The notes beneath the pieces are model-generated. The model saw only the letters and a list, made by a program, of their open reading frames with translations, was not told the DNA's origin and searched no databases. Below are positions 34,133 to 42,329 of a DNA stretch of 64,000 nucleotides, in pieces. The stretch lies in assembly GCF_048572895.1 (NCBI RefSeq), contig NZ_CP183878.1, forward strand, positions 3,162,001 through 3,226,000, given 5' to 3'. Position 1 is the stretch's first letter. Each line of letters opens with the position of its first letter. Made by a program: the position numbers and the translations under genes. Source of the stretch: Psychrobacillus sp048572895. Lineage in GTDB: Bacteria; Bacillota; Bacilli; Bacillales_A; Planococcaceae.

Positions 34133-35825
34133 ATGACGCAAGATATAGGTCATAATTATTATAAAGAATTAATTGATTTACAAGATGTAGAAGGTGTCGA
34201 GGCTCAATTTCGAAGTTTACTTGAAGTTCCGATTGAATCCATTTCTGACCTAGAAAAGTGGTTAAAGTATGAAAAGGATTTAATGATTAAGATTACGGAG
34301 GCGATGACAGGTCACCAAGTCGACTTCTACCGAAACACAGAGGATGCTGACATCAAGTCAACGTTTCTTCACGATCAGCAAGTCATCCAACCACTTTTAA
34401 TGAAACATGAGGCAAAACTGAATGAGAAATTCTGTGATTCTCCATATTTCAATCAATTAGATGAAAACCGTTACGGTTTAATGCGTCGCGTTCGCGAGTC
34501 CAAAGTTAAATTGTTCAGAGAAGAAAACATTCCATTAATGGTAAAAGAACAAGAACTCTCTACGAAGTATAGTGAAATTATGGGAGGGCTAACAGTTGAA
34601 TGGGAGGGGGAGGAAAAGCCTTTTCCGTTTGTCGAATCCCAACTTGATCATTTAGACAGAGCCGTGCGAGAAAAAGCTTATCTCTTAATTAGGTCAGCCT
34701 ATCGTCAAATTAAGCCCGATATGGATGCCATCATGGATGAGCTCGTTCAACTACGCCATCAAATTGCATTAAATGCAGGCTTTGAAAATTATCGTGATTA
34801 TATATTGGTGGCCAAAAATCGTGAGTATAGTGTTCAGGATTGTTATGATTTTCATGAAAATGTAGAAAAACATATTATCCCTGCTTGGAACAGACTTGCA
34901 GATGTTTTTAAGTCTAAGCTATGTGTCGATACTTATCGCCCCTGGGATAACACCGCTAAACTCTTGAAAAACCCACCATACACCGAGGTGGCCACTCTTA
35001 TGGATGGCGTTCGTGAGATGTTAGGGAAAACCGACCCATATTTCGCAGACCGTTTCGATTACATGAGAGAGCATGGATTACTCGATCTTGGAGATCGAAA
35101 AGGAAATCCCAGGTGGTTTCTGTACCGACTTACCTGTTTCAGGAAATACCTTTGTTTTTGCAAACATTAGTCCATCCTTTTTCTCTCTTATCGCATTAAT
35201 TCATGAAATGGGTCATGCGGTGAATGGATATCTCCAGTTTTCAGAGCAGGGTCCTCTTGAAGAATACCAAGGGCGAGCGGAAATCGCTGAACTGTATTCC
35301 CATGGGATGGAATTGCTCTTATTGGATAAACTAAATCTGTTTTACTCAGAAGAAGAATTTAAGAGCGCACAGCGTGAGGAGCTGAGAAGGGCTTTTACAA
35401 TGCTATTCGGACCATTATCAGGGGATCTCTTCCAGCATTGGATGTATACGAATCCTAAACACACCGCCAAAGAGCGTGATGAAAAATTCTTTGAAATCTC
35501 AAAACGTTATGGCTTAAACCCTGTCGATACTTCTGGGCTTGAGGAGGAAATTGGAATGAGCTGGGTAGGCACCCTTCATTATATTCAATATCCTTTCTAT
35601 ACTATTGAATACTCCATCTCGATGCTGGGGGCTCTTCAATTACTTGAGAATTATCAGAAAGACCCAGAGTTAGCTGTCGAATCCTTTAAAAAAGGTGCAA
35701 GTGCGGACTACAATCAATCCATCGCAGCTATATATAAAGAAACTGGGGTCAGTTTTGATTTTTCAGAGCCCGTCGTTAAACGAATGGGTGAATTCCTAGA
35801 AAAAGTCATACAAGACATCCATTAA
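34133..35825 (+). pseudogene. M3-family oligoendopeptidase, frameshifted
   Basis: Two frames together encode one M3 zinc peptidase of about 563 residues. The first (34133-35170) carries the helical N-terminal part up to DYMREHGLLDLGDRKGN; the second frame continues PGGFCTDLPVSGNTFVFANIS with the zinc site ALIHEMGHAVNGY and a normal C-terminus. The join is near 35103-35108. A two-base loss in the usual KGxAPGG stretch restores the frame, so this is a pseudogene or a sequencing error. AAGGTGA precedes the ATG. Intact relatives cut short peptides in the cytoplasm. Confidence 0.9.
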
Positions 35826-35950
35826 CGAAGTTGGAGCACAGGGACAGATCTTTGTTGAGGACAACTGGAATTTTTCCACGCATACAGGTACAACAAGTGA
35901 TATTGTGCGCTTTGGTTAATAGTCAAAGGATGATGTTCGAGGGGATTTTT

Positions 35951-36423
35951 ATGAAGGCGATAGTTTGTGATAAATATGGTTCACCCGATGTACTTGAATT
36001 AAAAGAGATAAAAAAACCTTTTCCTACCGAGAATCAAGTATTGGTAAATGTTCATTCAGCATCTTTAAACTTTGGCAACTTAGTTCTTTTGAAAGGCAAA
36101 CCCTTCTTTAAATGCTTCTAATTCCATTTCCACTTATAAACGTGTACTAAAACCAAATGGGCATTTTGTTCACGTAGGAGGTTCTGAGTCTCAACTTTAT
36201 CAATACTTATTTCTTGGACCTTTTAATTCAATGACTGGAGGCAAGAAAATAAGTAGCCTGTTACAAAGAGCAGATCAAAAAGGCTTAACTGATGTAAAGA
36301 GTTACTCGAATTCGGAAAAGTAAAACCAATAATTGATAAACGTTTTAAGTTAAGTGAAATAATGGAAGCATTCAAATATTTTCAGGAAGGTCACGCTCAA
36401 GGTAAAGTGGAGATTACTTTATA
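35951..36423 (+). pseudogene. Zinc-type alcohol dehydrogenase/quinone oxidoreductase, deleted
   Basis: The start MKAIVCDKYGSPDVLELKEIKKP...LNFGNLVLLKGKPFF is the GroES-like N-terminus of an MDR family enzyme. About 180 residues are then missing. The sequence resumes as STYKRVLKPNGHFVHVGGSES...FLGPF and, after one frameshift near 36300, ends KPIIDKRFKLSEIMEAFKYFQEGHAQGKVEITL. An internal deletion plus a frameshift make it non-functional. ATG has GAGGGG upstream. Confidence 0.88.
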
Positions 36424-36454
36424 ACGGGGTGATTACCTTGCTCCATCCATAAAT

Positions 36455-36513
36455 AAAAAGCAGATGGCAAATTAGATGTGCGATGCCAGCACTTCTAAAC
36501 CGTCTGCTTTTTA
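36455..36513 (-). terminator. Copied terminator beside scar 1
   Basis: AAAAAGCAGATGG/CCGTCTGCTTTTT arms; AGCACTTCTAAACCGTCTGC is identical to the yfiT terminator at 30284-30338. Confidence 0.85.
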
Positions 36514-36521
36514 TTTCACTA

Positions 36522-36579
36522 TTAAACCAATTCCAACCAAGCGACAGCTTCGCAATGTGTTGCATGCTGTAAGTGGCAC
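36522..36579 (-). pseudogene. Displaced rlmCD 3'-end fragment (scar 1)
   Basis: Minus strand reads CHLQHATHCEAVAWLELV-stop. ATHCEAVAWLELV matches the RlmCD end, including the final Val and TAA. Upstream codons differ from rlmCD. A terminator follows directly, as after a real gene end. Confidence 0.85.
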
Positions 36580-36760
36580 ATATAAAATGAGATGTTTCCC
36601 TATTCCTTAATCTATGCATAAACAATCGAATCAAAATACCTTCACTATTTTTTAATCATTCTCTATTAAAAATCTCAACTAAACACATGACTTGTCAATT
36701 ATTGATTAATCAACTATAATGACCATAGATTTATATTTCAATAAAAAAAGGGTGGAAAAT

Positions 36761-37390
36761 ATGTTACAACAAAAAACAGCTTTAGAACAATTAATGGAGG
36801 AACGTAGCTCCGTACGTAAGTATGAGTCTGGCTTTACGATTCCTCGCGAAACAATCGAGCATATTTTAAAACAAGCTACATCAGCTCCATCATCAAGTAA
36901 CTTACAGCCTTGGCGCTTCCTTGTTATTGATGATCAAGAACAAAAGAAAGAATTACGTATTGCTGGTTTTAATCAGGCACAAATTGAAACATCATCAGCG
37001 ATTATTGCTGTATTAGGCGACAACGAAATGCATAAAAACGCTAAACAAATAAATGATTTAAATGTTGAGCTAGGCTATATGCCACGCGATATTGCTGATA
37101 TGATGATCGCCAACTCGGAATCTACGTATAGCGGTTTATCCAATGAACAACGGACAAATATTGCACATTTAGATGCTGGTTTAATTACTATGCAAATCGT
37201 ACTTTTATCGAAGGATATGGGTTACGACACTGTAATTATGGGCGGCTTTGATAAAGCAGCTTTCGCTCAAAAATACGAGCTACCTGCAAATGAGATACCA
37301 ATGGTTTTAATCGCTATCGGTAAAGCTGCTATGCCAGCACGTAATTCATCACGTTTACCATTTGAACAAATTATTCGCTTTTCTAGCTAA
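36761..37390 (+). CDS. ydgI: Nitroreductase family protein (YdgI-like)
   Basis: FMN-dependent oxidoreductase of 209 residues from the ATG at 36761 with AGGGTGG 6 nt upstream; an upstream frame to 36719 lacks a site. Family marks: ERSSVRKYESGFTIPRETIEHILKQATSAPSSSNLQPWRFLVI, and GYDTVIMGGFD near the flavin. The length equals that recalled for B. subtilis YdgI, which also neighbours a MarR gene (ydgJ) there. Probably reduces nitro or quinone compounds; the MarR protein downstream may regulate it. Confidence 0.88.
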   Translation: MLQQKTALEQLMEERSSVRKYESGFTIPRETIEHILKQATSAPSSSNLQPWRFLVIDDQEQKKELRIAGFNQAQIETSSAIIAVLGDNEMHKNAKQINDLNVELGYMPRDIADMMIANSESTYSGLSNEQRTNIAHLDAGLITMQIVLLSKDMGYDTVIMGGFDKAAFAQKYELPANEIPMVLIAIGKAAMPARNSSRLPFEQIIRFSS

Positions 37391-37656
37391 ATAAAGCATT
37401 CAAAAAACAAGTTCTTGACCTGTCTGAAGCATTTTTCAGCTCTTAATTCATGTAAATTTGATTTTTGTTATCCTTTCTCCTAATAAACGAAAATGCTATT
37501 ATATAGGTTTAGACATAGCGTCCATCTGCTCAATGTCACATAGAGCATCTGGCGTACATTATGAAACACCTAAAAATCTTCTATAATAAGTGCCGAATTC
37601 GAACCCAATTTTTAATGCGTGCATAACGAAAAGCAATCAATGTGAGGAGGAATAGT

Positions 37657-38085
37657 ATGGAAGTTTGTTTGGATGATAAAAAACAAATGATTATGATGTT
37701 GAAAAGATTAGACCGGCACGTAACGCAAGTTTTTGAAAAAAGAACAGAAGTTAGTTTGACTAGATATGAAATTTTAGCTTCTTTAATTAAAAAGGGTAGT
37801 GTTTCACAAAAGGTACTACAACAATCCTTAGCTATCGATCAATCGGCAATTACGCGACATTTAAAGTTGCTTGAAGAACAGCAATATGTCGAACGCAAAC
37901 GTAATGAAAAAAACAATCGTGAAGTACTTGTAACGATTTCAGACAAAGGACGAGAATTATTAGAGGGTTGTACAATGTTTAAAGATCAATTTATGAATGA
38001 TCTCTATGATGATTTTTCAGATAGCGATTTACAGCAACTCAGGCAATTTCTCACGCGCTTAAATCGCAATGTAGAGAAGCTTTAA
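37657..38085 (+). CDS. ydgJ: MarR-family transcriptional regulator (YdgJ-like)
   Basis: A 142-residue winged-helix protein; the ATG at 37657 has GAGGAGG just upstream, whereas the GTG at 37642 overlaps it. DNA-binding part: SLTRYEILASLIKKG, VSQKVLQQSLAIDQSAITRHLKLLEEQQYVERKRNEKNNREVLVTISDKG. Placement 266 bp after the nitroreductase mirrors ydgI-ydgJ of B. subtilis, which supports a role in controlling that gene in response to phenolic or nitro compounds. Confidence 0.88.
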   Translation: MEVCLDDKKQMIMMLKRLDRHVTQVFEKRTEVSLTRYEILASLIKKGSVSQKVLQQSLAIDQSAITRHLKLLEEQQYVERKRNEKNNREVLVTISDKGRELLEGCTMFKDQFMNDLYDDFSDSDLQQLRQFLTRLNRNVEKL

Positions 38086-38146
38086 TTCTTGCTCTTTATT
38101 GTGAAAATCTGTTGTATTAAAACAGACTAAGTATAGTAGTACAAAA

Positions 38147-38197
38147 GAAAAGCTGTGCCAAAATCCACTCAAACTTGGATTATTGACACAGCTATTT
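38147..38197. terminator. Bidirectional terminator, rlmCD / ydgJ
   Basis: AGCTGTG/CACAGCT outer arms with CCAA/TTGG inside, A and T tails, between converging genes. Confidence 0.85.
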
Positions 38198-38205
38198 CTC
38201 ATTTA

Positions 38206-39600
38206 TTATACTAATTCCAACCAAGCGACCGCTTCGCAATGCGTCGATTGCGGGAACATATCTACGGGTTGAACCTCTTTTGTTTTATAACCGCCGTCTT
38301 CTAATATTCTCAAATCACGAGCAAGCGTTGCTGGGTTACAGGATACATAAACGACACGCTTTGGACGTTGTTCAATGATTGTTGTTAATAGTGCCTCATC
38401 GCAGCCTTTTCGTGGTGGATCGACTACTAAGACATCTGCCTGTTTTCCTTCTTTGTACCATTTAGGAATAACTTCTTCCGCAGGTCCTGCTTCAAAGTAA
38501 GTGTTAGTAAACCCATTAAGCTCTGCATTTCGTTTTGCATCTTCGATCGCTTGTGGAACGATTTCTACACCGAGCACCTGTTTTGCTTTTTGCGCTAAAA
38601 ATAATGAAATCGTACCGATTCCACAATAAGCATCGATCACTGTTTCATCACCTGTTAGTTGTGCATAATCCAGTGCTTGTTTGTATAAAACCTCTGTTTG
38701 TTCAGGATTTACTTGGTAGAAGGAACGAGCGGAAATTTCAAAACGTACGTCTCCGATTAAATCCTCTATCACCTGTTTCCCCCAGATGACATTTGTTTCA
38801 TTTCCAAATATCACATTTGTGTTTCGATTGTTTACATTATGAACAATCGATTTCACATTTGGCTCTACTTCACGGATAAACTGAATAATTTCTTCTTGCT
38901 TCGATAGTTTTGCATGCTTCGTTACAAGTACAACCATCACTTCTCCTGTGGCTCTTCCTTTTCGTACAACTAAGTGACGTAGCTGTCCCTTTTTCGTTTC
39001 TTCATTGTATGGGATTAAATCTAACGCCAAAGCATTTTCTTTTACTGCTCTTAATAATCTATCCGCTTCATCTGTTTGTATTAAACACGTATTCGTATCT
39101 GCAATACGATGAGATTTAGATTGGTAGAATCCTGCGATAACTTGGCCATTTTCTAAATCGAATGGAATTTGAGATTTATTGCGATATTCCCAGGGCTTGT
39201 CCATGCCTTTCACAGGAAGTACTGGCGCATCTATTTTCCCTATGCGTTTCATGACATTGCGAACCATACTTTCTTTCCATGCGAGTTGCCCTTCATACGT
39301 CATATGTTGAAGCTGACAGCCTCCACATTCGTAAAATACTGGGCATGGTGCTTCTACACGAAATGGCGACGGCTCCACGATGTTCTTTAATTTGGCAAAA
39401 CCATAATTTTTTAATGTTTTTAGAACATGAACTTCCACAGTTTCGTTCGGTAAACCTCCTGCTATAAACAAAGGGTATCCGTCGACCTTTGCGACTCCTG
39501 CTCCGTCATGGGTTAAATCTTCAATATGGACTGTTAACTGATCATTTTTTTGTACTGGTGTATTCAATGTTAATCTCCGTTCTAGGTATGATTGATTCAT
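38206..39600 (-). CDS. rlmCD: 23S rRNA (uracil-5-)-methyltransferase RlmCD
   Basis: SAM-dependent enzyme methylating U747/U1939-equivalents of 23S rRNA; B. subtilis homologue is YefA/RlmCD. The 464-residue protein has an N-terminal TRAM domain (~15-75), a 4Fe-4S cluster Cys set (CPVFYECGGCQLQHM), the SAM site IDAYCGIGTISLFLA, and the catalytic Cys in YVSCNPATLARDL. It ends FPQSTHCEAVAWLELV. In B. subtilis it also lies near dagK/gatCAB. Its 3' end has been copied three times downstream. Confidence 0.95.
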   Translation of the reverse strand: MNQSYLERRLTLNTPVQKNDQLTVHIEDLTHDGAGVAKVDGYPLFIAGGLPNETVEVHVLKTLKNYGFAKLKNIVEPSPFRVEAPCPVFYECGGCQLQHMTYEGQLAWKESMVRNVMKRIGKIDAPVLPVKGMDKPWEYRNKSQIPFDLENGQVIAGFYQSKSHRIADTNTCLIQTDEADRLLRAVKENALALDLIPYNEETKKGQLRHLVVRKGRATGEVMVVLVTKHAKLSKQEEIIQFIREVEPNVKSIVHNVNNRNTNVIFGNETNVIWGKQVIEDLIGDVRFEISARSFYQVNPEQTEVLYKQALDYAQLTGDETVIDAYCGIGTISLFLAQKAKQVLGVEIVPQAIEDAKRNAELNGFTNTYFEAGPAEEVIPKWYKEGKQADVLVVDPPRKGCDEALLTTIIEQRPKRVVYVSCNPATLARDLRILEDGGYKTKEVQPVDMFPQSTHCEAVAWLELV

Positions 39601-39707
39601 TATACCAAAAAGAATGCGTACAAGTCTGCTGACCCATACGCATTATCAATTATTTTTCAGTTCTTCTCTATTTAAAAGCTTTTTCCTTAATTGTCCTTCT
39701 AGTAGGA

Positions 39708-40031
39708 TTAAGAATCTTTGCTTCGATGTTTTCTATAGTCATCATGAGAAATTGGAGCGAATCCATTCTGCTCCATTTTTTTGTAACGTTCCTCTAAATG
39801 AGTAATTATTTTTTGTCCTTTTTCTTGAGAAAATACACCATACTCAACATATTTGTTGATGATTTCTTTCTTTTGGTTAAGGGCATCTTGTTGTAAAGAC
39901 TTCATCTCTTCTTGCTGCTGCGTCGTTAGTTTAACGTCTGTTGGCATATCAGCTTTTGCCTCCATTGACAGTCCCATCAACCCAACAGTCATTACAATCG
40001 CTGTCATTACACTAAGCCAATATTTGCTCAT
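39708..40031 (-). CDS. yckD: YckD / DUF2680 family secreted protein
   Basis: A 107-residue protein with a signal peptide (MSKYWLSVMTAIVMTVGLMGLSMEAKA) and a mature helical part: LTTQQQEEMKSLQQDALNQKKEIINKYVEYGVFSQEKGQKIITHLEERY, the DUF2680 signature also found in B. subtilis YckD. Function is unknown; the family occurs in spore-formers and is exported. GGAGG lies before the ATG. Monocistronic between rlmCD and the HAD phosphatase. Confidence 0.87.
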   Translation of the reverse strand: MSKYWLSVMTAIVMTVGLMGLSMEAKADMPTDVKLTTQQQEEMKSLQQDALNQKKEIINKYVEYGVFSQEKGQKIITHLEERYKKMEQNGFAPISHDDYRKHRSKDS

Positions 40032-40152
40032 TCACATTTCCTCCTTTCCTTGTTTTGTTTTATCGTGTGCTATTTGACTGCAATTATCCTTTTTTCGAAA
40101 AACTGTATAGATTCTGGATGCGGATAAATCCTATGAGAAGAATAAAAATATA

Positions 40153-40183
40153 CAAAAAAAGAACCTCATTTCGAGGTCCAGTG
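40153..40183 (-). terminator. Terminator after the HAD phosphatase
   Basis: Minus strand GACCTC/GAGGTTC stem with short loop, then seven T residues. Confidence 0.8.
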
Positions 40184-40198
40184 TTTATTGTTCCACTT

Positions 40199-40891
40199 TT
40201 AATATGGAGTGCTTACAATTTTCGCTAACTGATCCCACGAATGAATTTCAAATGTAGGCTGGATATCAGCATGATTTAACTTTCTATGTGGATTAAACCA
40301 GCATGTATCTATTCCAAAATTATTCCCACCTTGGATGTCGGACGTAAGTGAATCACCAATCATTAATACACGCGATGGCTCGGAAATTTGAAGCTTTTCC
40401 AATGCATATGCAAAGATTTCTTTTTGTGGTTTTTGGAATCCTGTTTCTTCTGAAGTTATAATGATTTCAAATAAATTCTTTAATGCCGATCCATTTACCC
40501 TTGCATGCTGTGCATCTTTAAATCCATTCGTAAGGAGTGCAATTCGAAAATCCTTCATGCTGGCGAACATTTCTTCCACGCCTGAAATCATATGTACTTC
40601 TTTCCCTAAATTTTCTATGTACTTCTGTCCGAATATTACTGGATCTATGTCTAACGCATGTTCTGTAAATAATCGTTTAAAACGTTCTACCTTTAGCTCT
40701 GCTAAAGATGTGCGCCCATGCTCTAAGTCATCCCATAAAACTTTACTAATCGTTCTATAGCTATCGTGATAATCATTTAAACCATTTGGAAGTCCATACT
40801 CTTCAAATAAAAGACGGAACGCATTATGCTCAGTCATTCCAAAGTCGAGTAAAGTATCATCCAAATCAAATAGCAACACATCATATTTCAT
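40199..40891 (-). CDS. yfnB: HAD-family nucleotidase, YjjG/YfnB type
   Basis: A 230-residue haloacid-dehalogenase hydrolase with the four HAD motifs: DLDDTLLDFG (nucleophile Asp), LLTNGFKDAQ, QKPQKEIF (Lys) and GDSLTSDIQGG. YjjG-type enzymes dephosphorylate pyrimidine monophosphates, including non-canonical ones, and can detoxify mutagenic nucleotides. Start at the ATG 40891 with GGGG 8 nt upstream; a TTG one codon earlier is less likely. The 21-bp periodic repeat lies upstream. Confidence 0.9.
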   Translation of the reverse strand: MKYDVLLFDLDDTLLDFGMTEHNAFRLLFEEYGLPNGLNDYHDSYRTISKVLWDDLEHGRTSLAELKVERFKRLFTEHALDIDPVIFGQKYIENLGKEVHMISGVEEMFASMKDFRIALLTNGFKDAQHARVNGSALKNLFEIIITSEETGFQKPQKEIFAYALEKLQISEPSRVLMIGDSLTSDIQGGNNFGIDTCWFNPHRKLNHADIQPTFEIHSWDQLAKIVSTPY

Positions 40892-40994
40892 CAAAATTGC
40901 CCCTTTCTTGCTTCTCTAATTGTAGCAGATTAACGCCTCTTTATTGCTATCCAGTTATTTAAATGACGTAAAGAGATTCTGATAAAGATCTAAT

Positions 40995-41126
40995 GGACTA
41001 TATTCCATACATTATGGGCTATTATGATACATTTAAGGGCTTTATTGCAGGTTTTATGGGGCATTTTGGGATTTATGGGCTATTTTCGATATCTTTGGGC
41101 TATTTTAAGCTTTTTAAGGGCTATCC
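40995..41126. repeat. ~21-bp periodic repeat, core GGGCTAT
   Basis: GGGCTAT-like cores recur with the C at about 40998, 41019, 41040, 41062, 41080, 41100 and 41121 (intervals 18-22, mostly 20-21). Text between cores is AT-rich and variable. It lies after the cyd terminator and before the HAD gene's promoter. No translated product is likely. Confidence 0.75.
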
Positions 41127-41142
41127 TATCTTAGTGTTAAGA

Positions 41143-41177
41143 CAAAAAATGACCCCAATCTACTTGATTGAGGTCGT
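41143..41177 (-). terminator. Terminator of the cyd operon
   Basis: Minus strand GACCTCAATC/GATTGGGGTC arms with AAGTA loop and T-run, just after cydS. Confidence 0.88.
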
Positions 41178-41183
41178 TTGCTT

Positions 41184-41288
41184 TTATTCGTCCTTCACTG
41201 CTCCGTCTTTAGAAGCAGCCCAAAAGGCTACGATAATGGAGCAGATTAATACAATGAATGGTGCATAAAATATCATAAACTCAGTCAT
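41184..41288 (-). CDS. cydS: Cytochrome bd oxidase small subunit CydS
   Basis: A 34-residue single-helix peptide: MTEFMIFYAPFIVLICSIIV, then AFWAASKDGAVKDE. Its layout, TM helix followed by FW and charged tail, matches the CydS subunit seen in the Geobacillus thermodenitrificans bd oxidase structure. GGAGGAGCT precedes the ATG and it follows cydB by 12 bp before the operon terminator. It probably sits beside CydA and stabilises heme b. Too short for routine gene calling. Confidence 0.87.
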   Translation of the reverse strand: MTEFMIFYAPFIVLICSIIVAFWAASKDGAVKDE

Positions 41289-41300
41289 ATTAGCTCCTCC

Positions 41301-42329
41301 TTATGCATGATTATCTTCTTTTTTTCCACGTACATAGTCTTTATTGAATAAAAATAATCTTAGTAATAAATACAGTGATGGGATTAACAGGGCAAGCCCA
41401 GCTATAAAAGCGATAATTAGAGCAATAGCCATCGCTTCATTTGTAAAGCTGTCATATATCGTTAAGTGTGGATACAGTAAATATGGTCGATGTGCAAAAC
41501 CGTAAGCAAAGAATGCTATGAGGAATTGTCCTCCTAGTAGCACAAATGCCAATCCGTAGCTTCTTTTCGACCAAAGTAACCATACTGTTCCGATAAAAAG
41601 CAATAGCGATAATGCAAATGCCCACCAAATCTCAAGCATGTTTTCATAATGCTCCGGATTATGTGAACGGAGCTCAACCATAATCCCACCTGCTGTTATA
41701 ATGGTTGGAAGTGCCCAAATGAGCGCATACTTTCTCATCAGCCTAGTTGCGTCTAAATCTCCAGCTTTATTGGCATACCAGGTTAAGAATACGGATGAAA
41801 TGTACAGAACAGAAGTAAGACTTAACACAACAATCGCCCAAGTGAGTGGACTTGTAAATAGCGCCTCATAATCGAGTGCCGGTGATCCATTGATCATATG
41901 GACGAAGCCGCCTTCTGAAATGGTCAATACGATAGACAGGGCAGCTGGTATAAATAAACCAGCAAGACCGTACATAAATGAATATCCCTTATGACCTCTA
42001 GAGCCATACGTTTCAAACGCATAGTAAGAACCACGAATCGCCAGTAATATTAACGCGATACTAGCGGGTACTAGTAAGGTCGTACCATAATAAAAAGCGG
42101 TTTTTGGGAAAAACCCGATAATACCCACAAAGAAAAATACAAGAAACACATTAGTTACTTCCCAAACTGGTGACAAATAACGCTGTATAATATTTGTTAG
42201 TATTCGTTGTTTACCTGTGAGCAAACTGTAAGCGTTAAAAAATCCAGCGCCAAAGTCAATGGATGCTACGATCAAATAGCCGAAGAGAAACGTCCACAAT
42301 ACAAAAATTCCGATGATTTCTAATGTCAT
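41301..42329 (-). CDS. cydB: Cytochrome bd ubiquinol/menaquinol oxidase subunit II
   Basis: A 342-residue membrane protein with about eight to nine helices. Starts MTLEIIGIFVLWTFLFGYLIVASIDFGAGFFNAY, the family N-terminus, and contains WEVTNVFLVFFFVGIIGFFP and RGSYYAFETYG. The start overlaps the cydA stop by four bases (ATGA), showing coupling. CydB forms a pseudo-symmetric dimer with CydA and lacks hemes. Confidence 0.95.
   Translation of the reverse strand: MTLEIIGIFVLWTFLFGYLIVASIDFGAGFFNAYSLLTGKQRILTNIIQRYLSPVWEVTNVFLVFFFVGIIGFFPKTAFYYGTTLLVPASIALILLAIRGSYYAFETYGSRGHKGYSFMYGLAGLFIPAALSIVLTISEGGFVHMINGSPALDYEALFTSPLTWAIVVLSLTSVLYISSVFLTWYANKAGDLDATRLMRKYALIWALPTIITAGGIMVELRSHNPEHYENMLEIWWAFALSLLLFIGTVWLLWSKRSYGLAFVLLGGQFLIAFFAYGFAHRPYLLYPHLTIYDSFTNEAMAIALIIAFIAGLALLIPSLYLLLRLFLFNKDYVRGKKEDNHA

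Noticed and set aside
36522..36579. Small minus-strand peptide genes at the rlmCD-like fragments
   Set aside because: The open part is only the last residues of RlmCD without start codon or ribosome site; better explained as scars.
40993..41268. 91-residue plus-strand frame MDYIPYIMGYYDTF...
   Set aside because: Made of the 21-bp phased repeat plus the antisense of cydS; no ribosome site.
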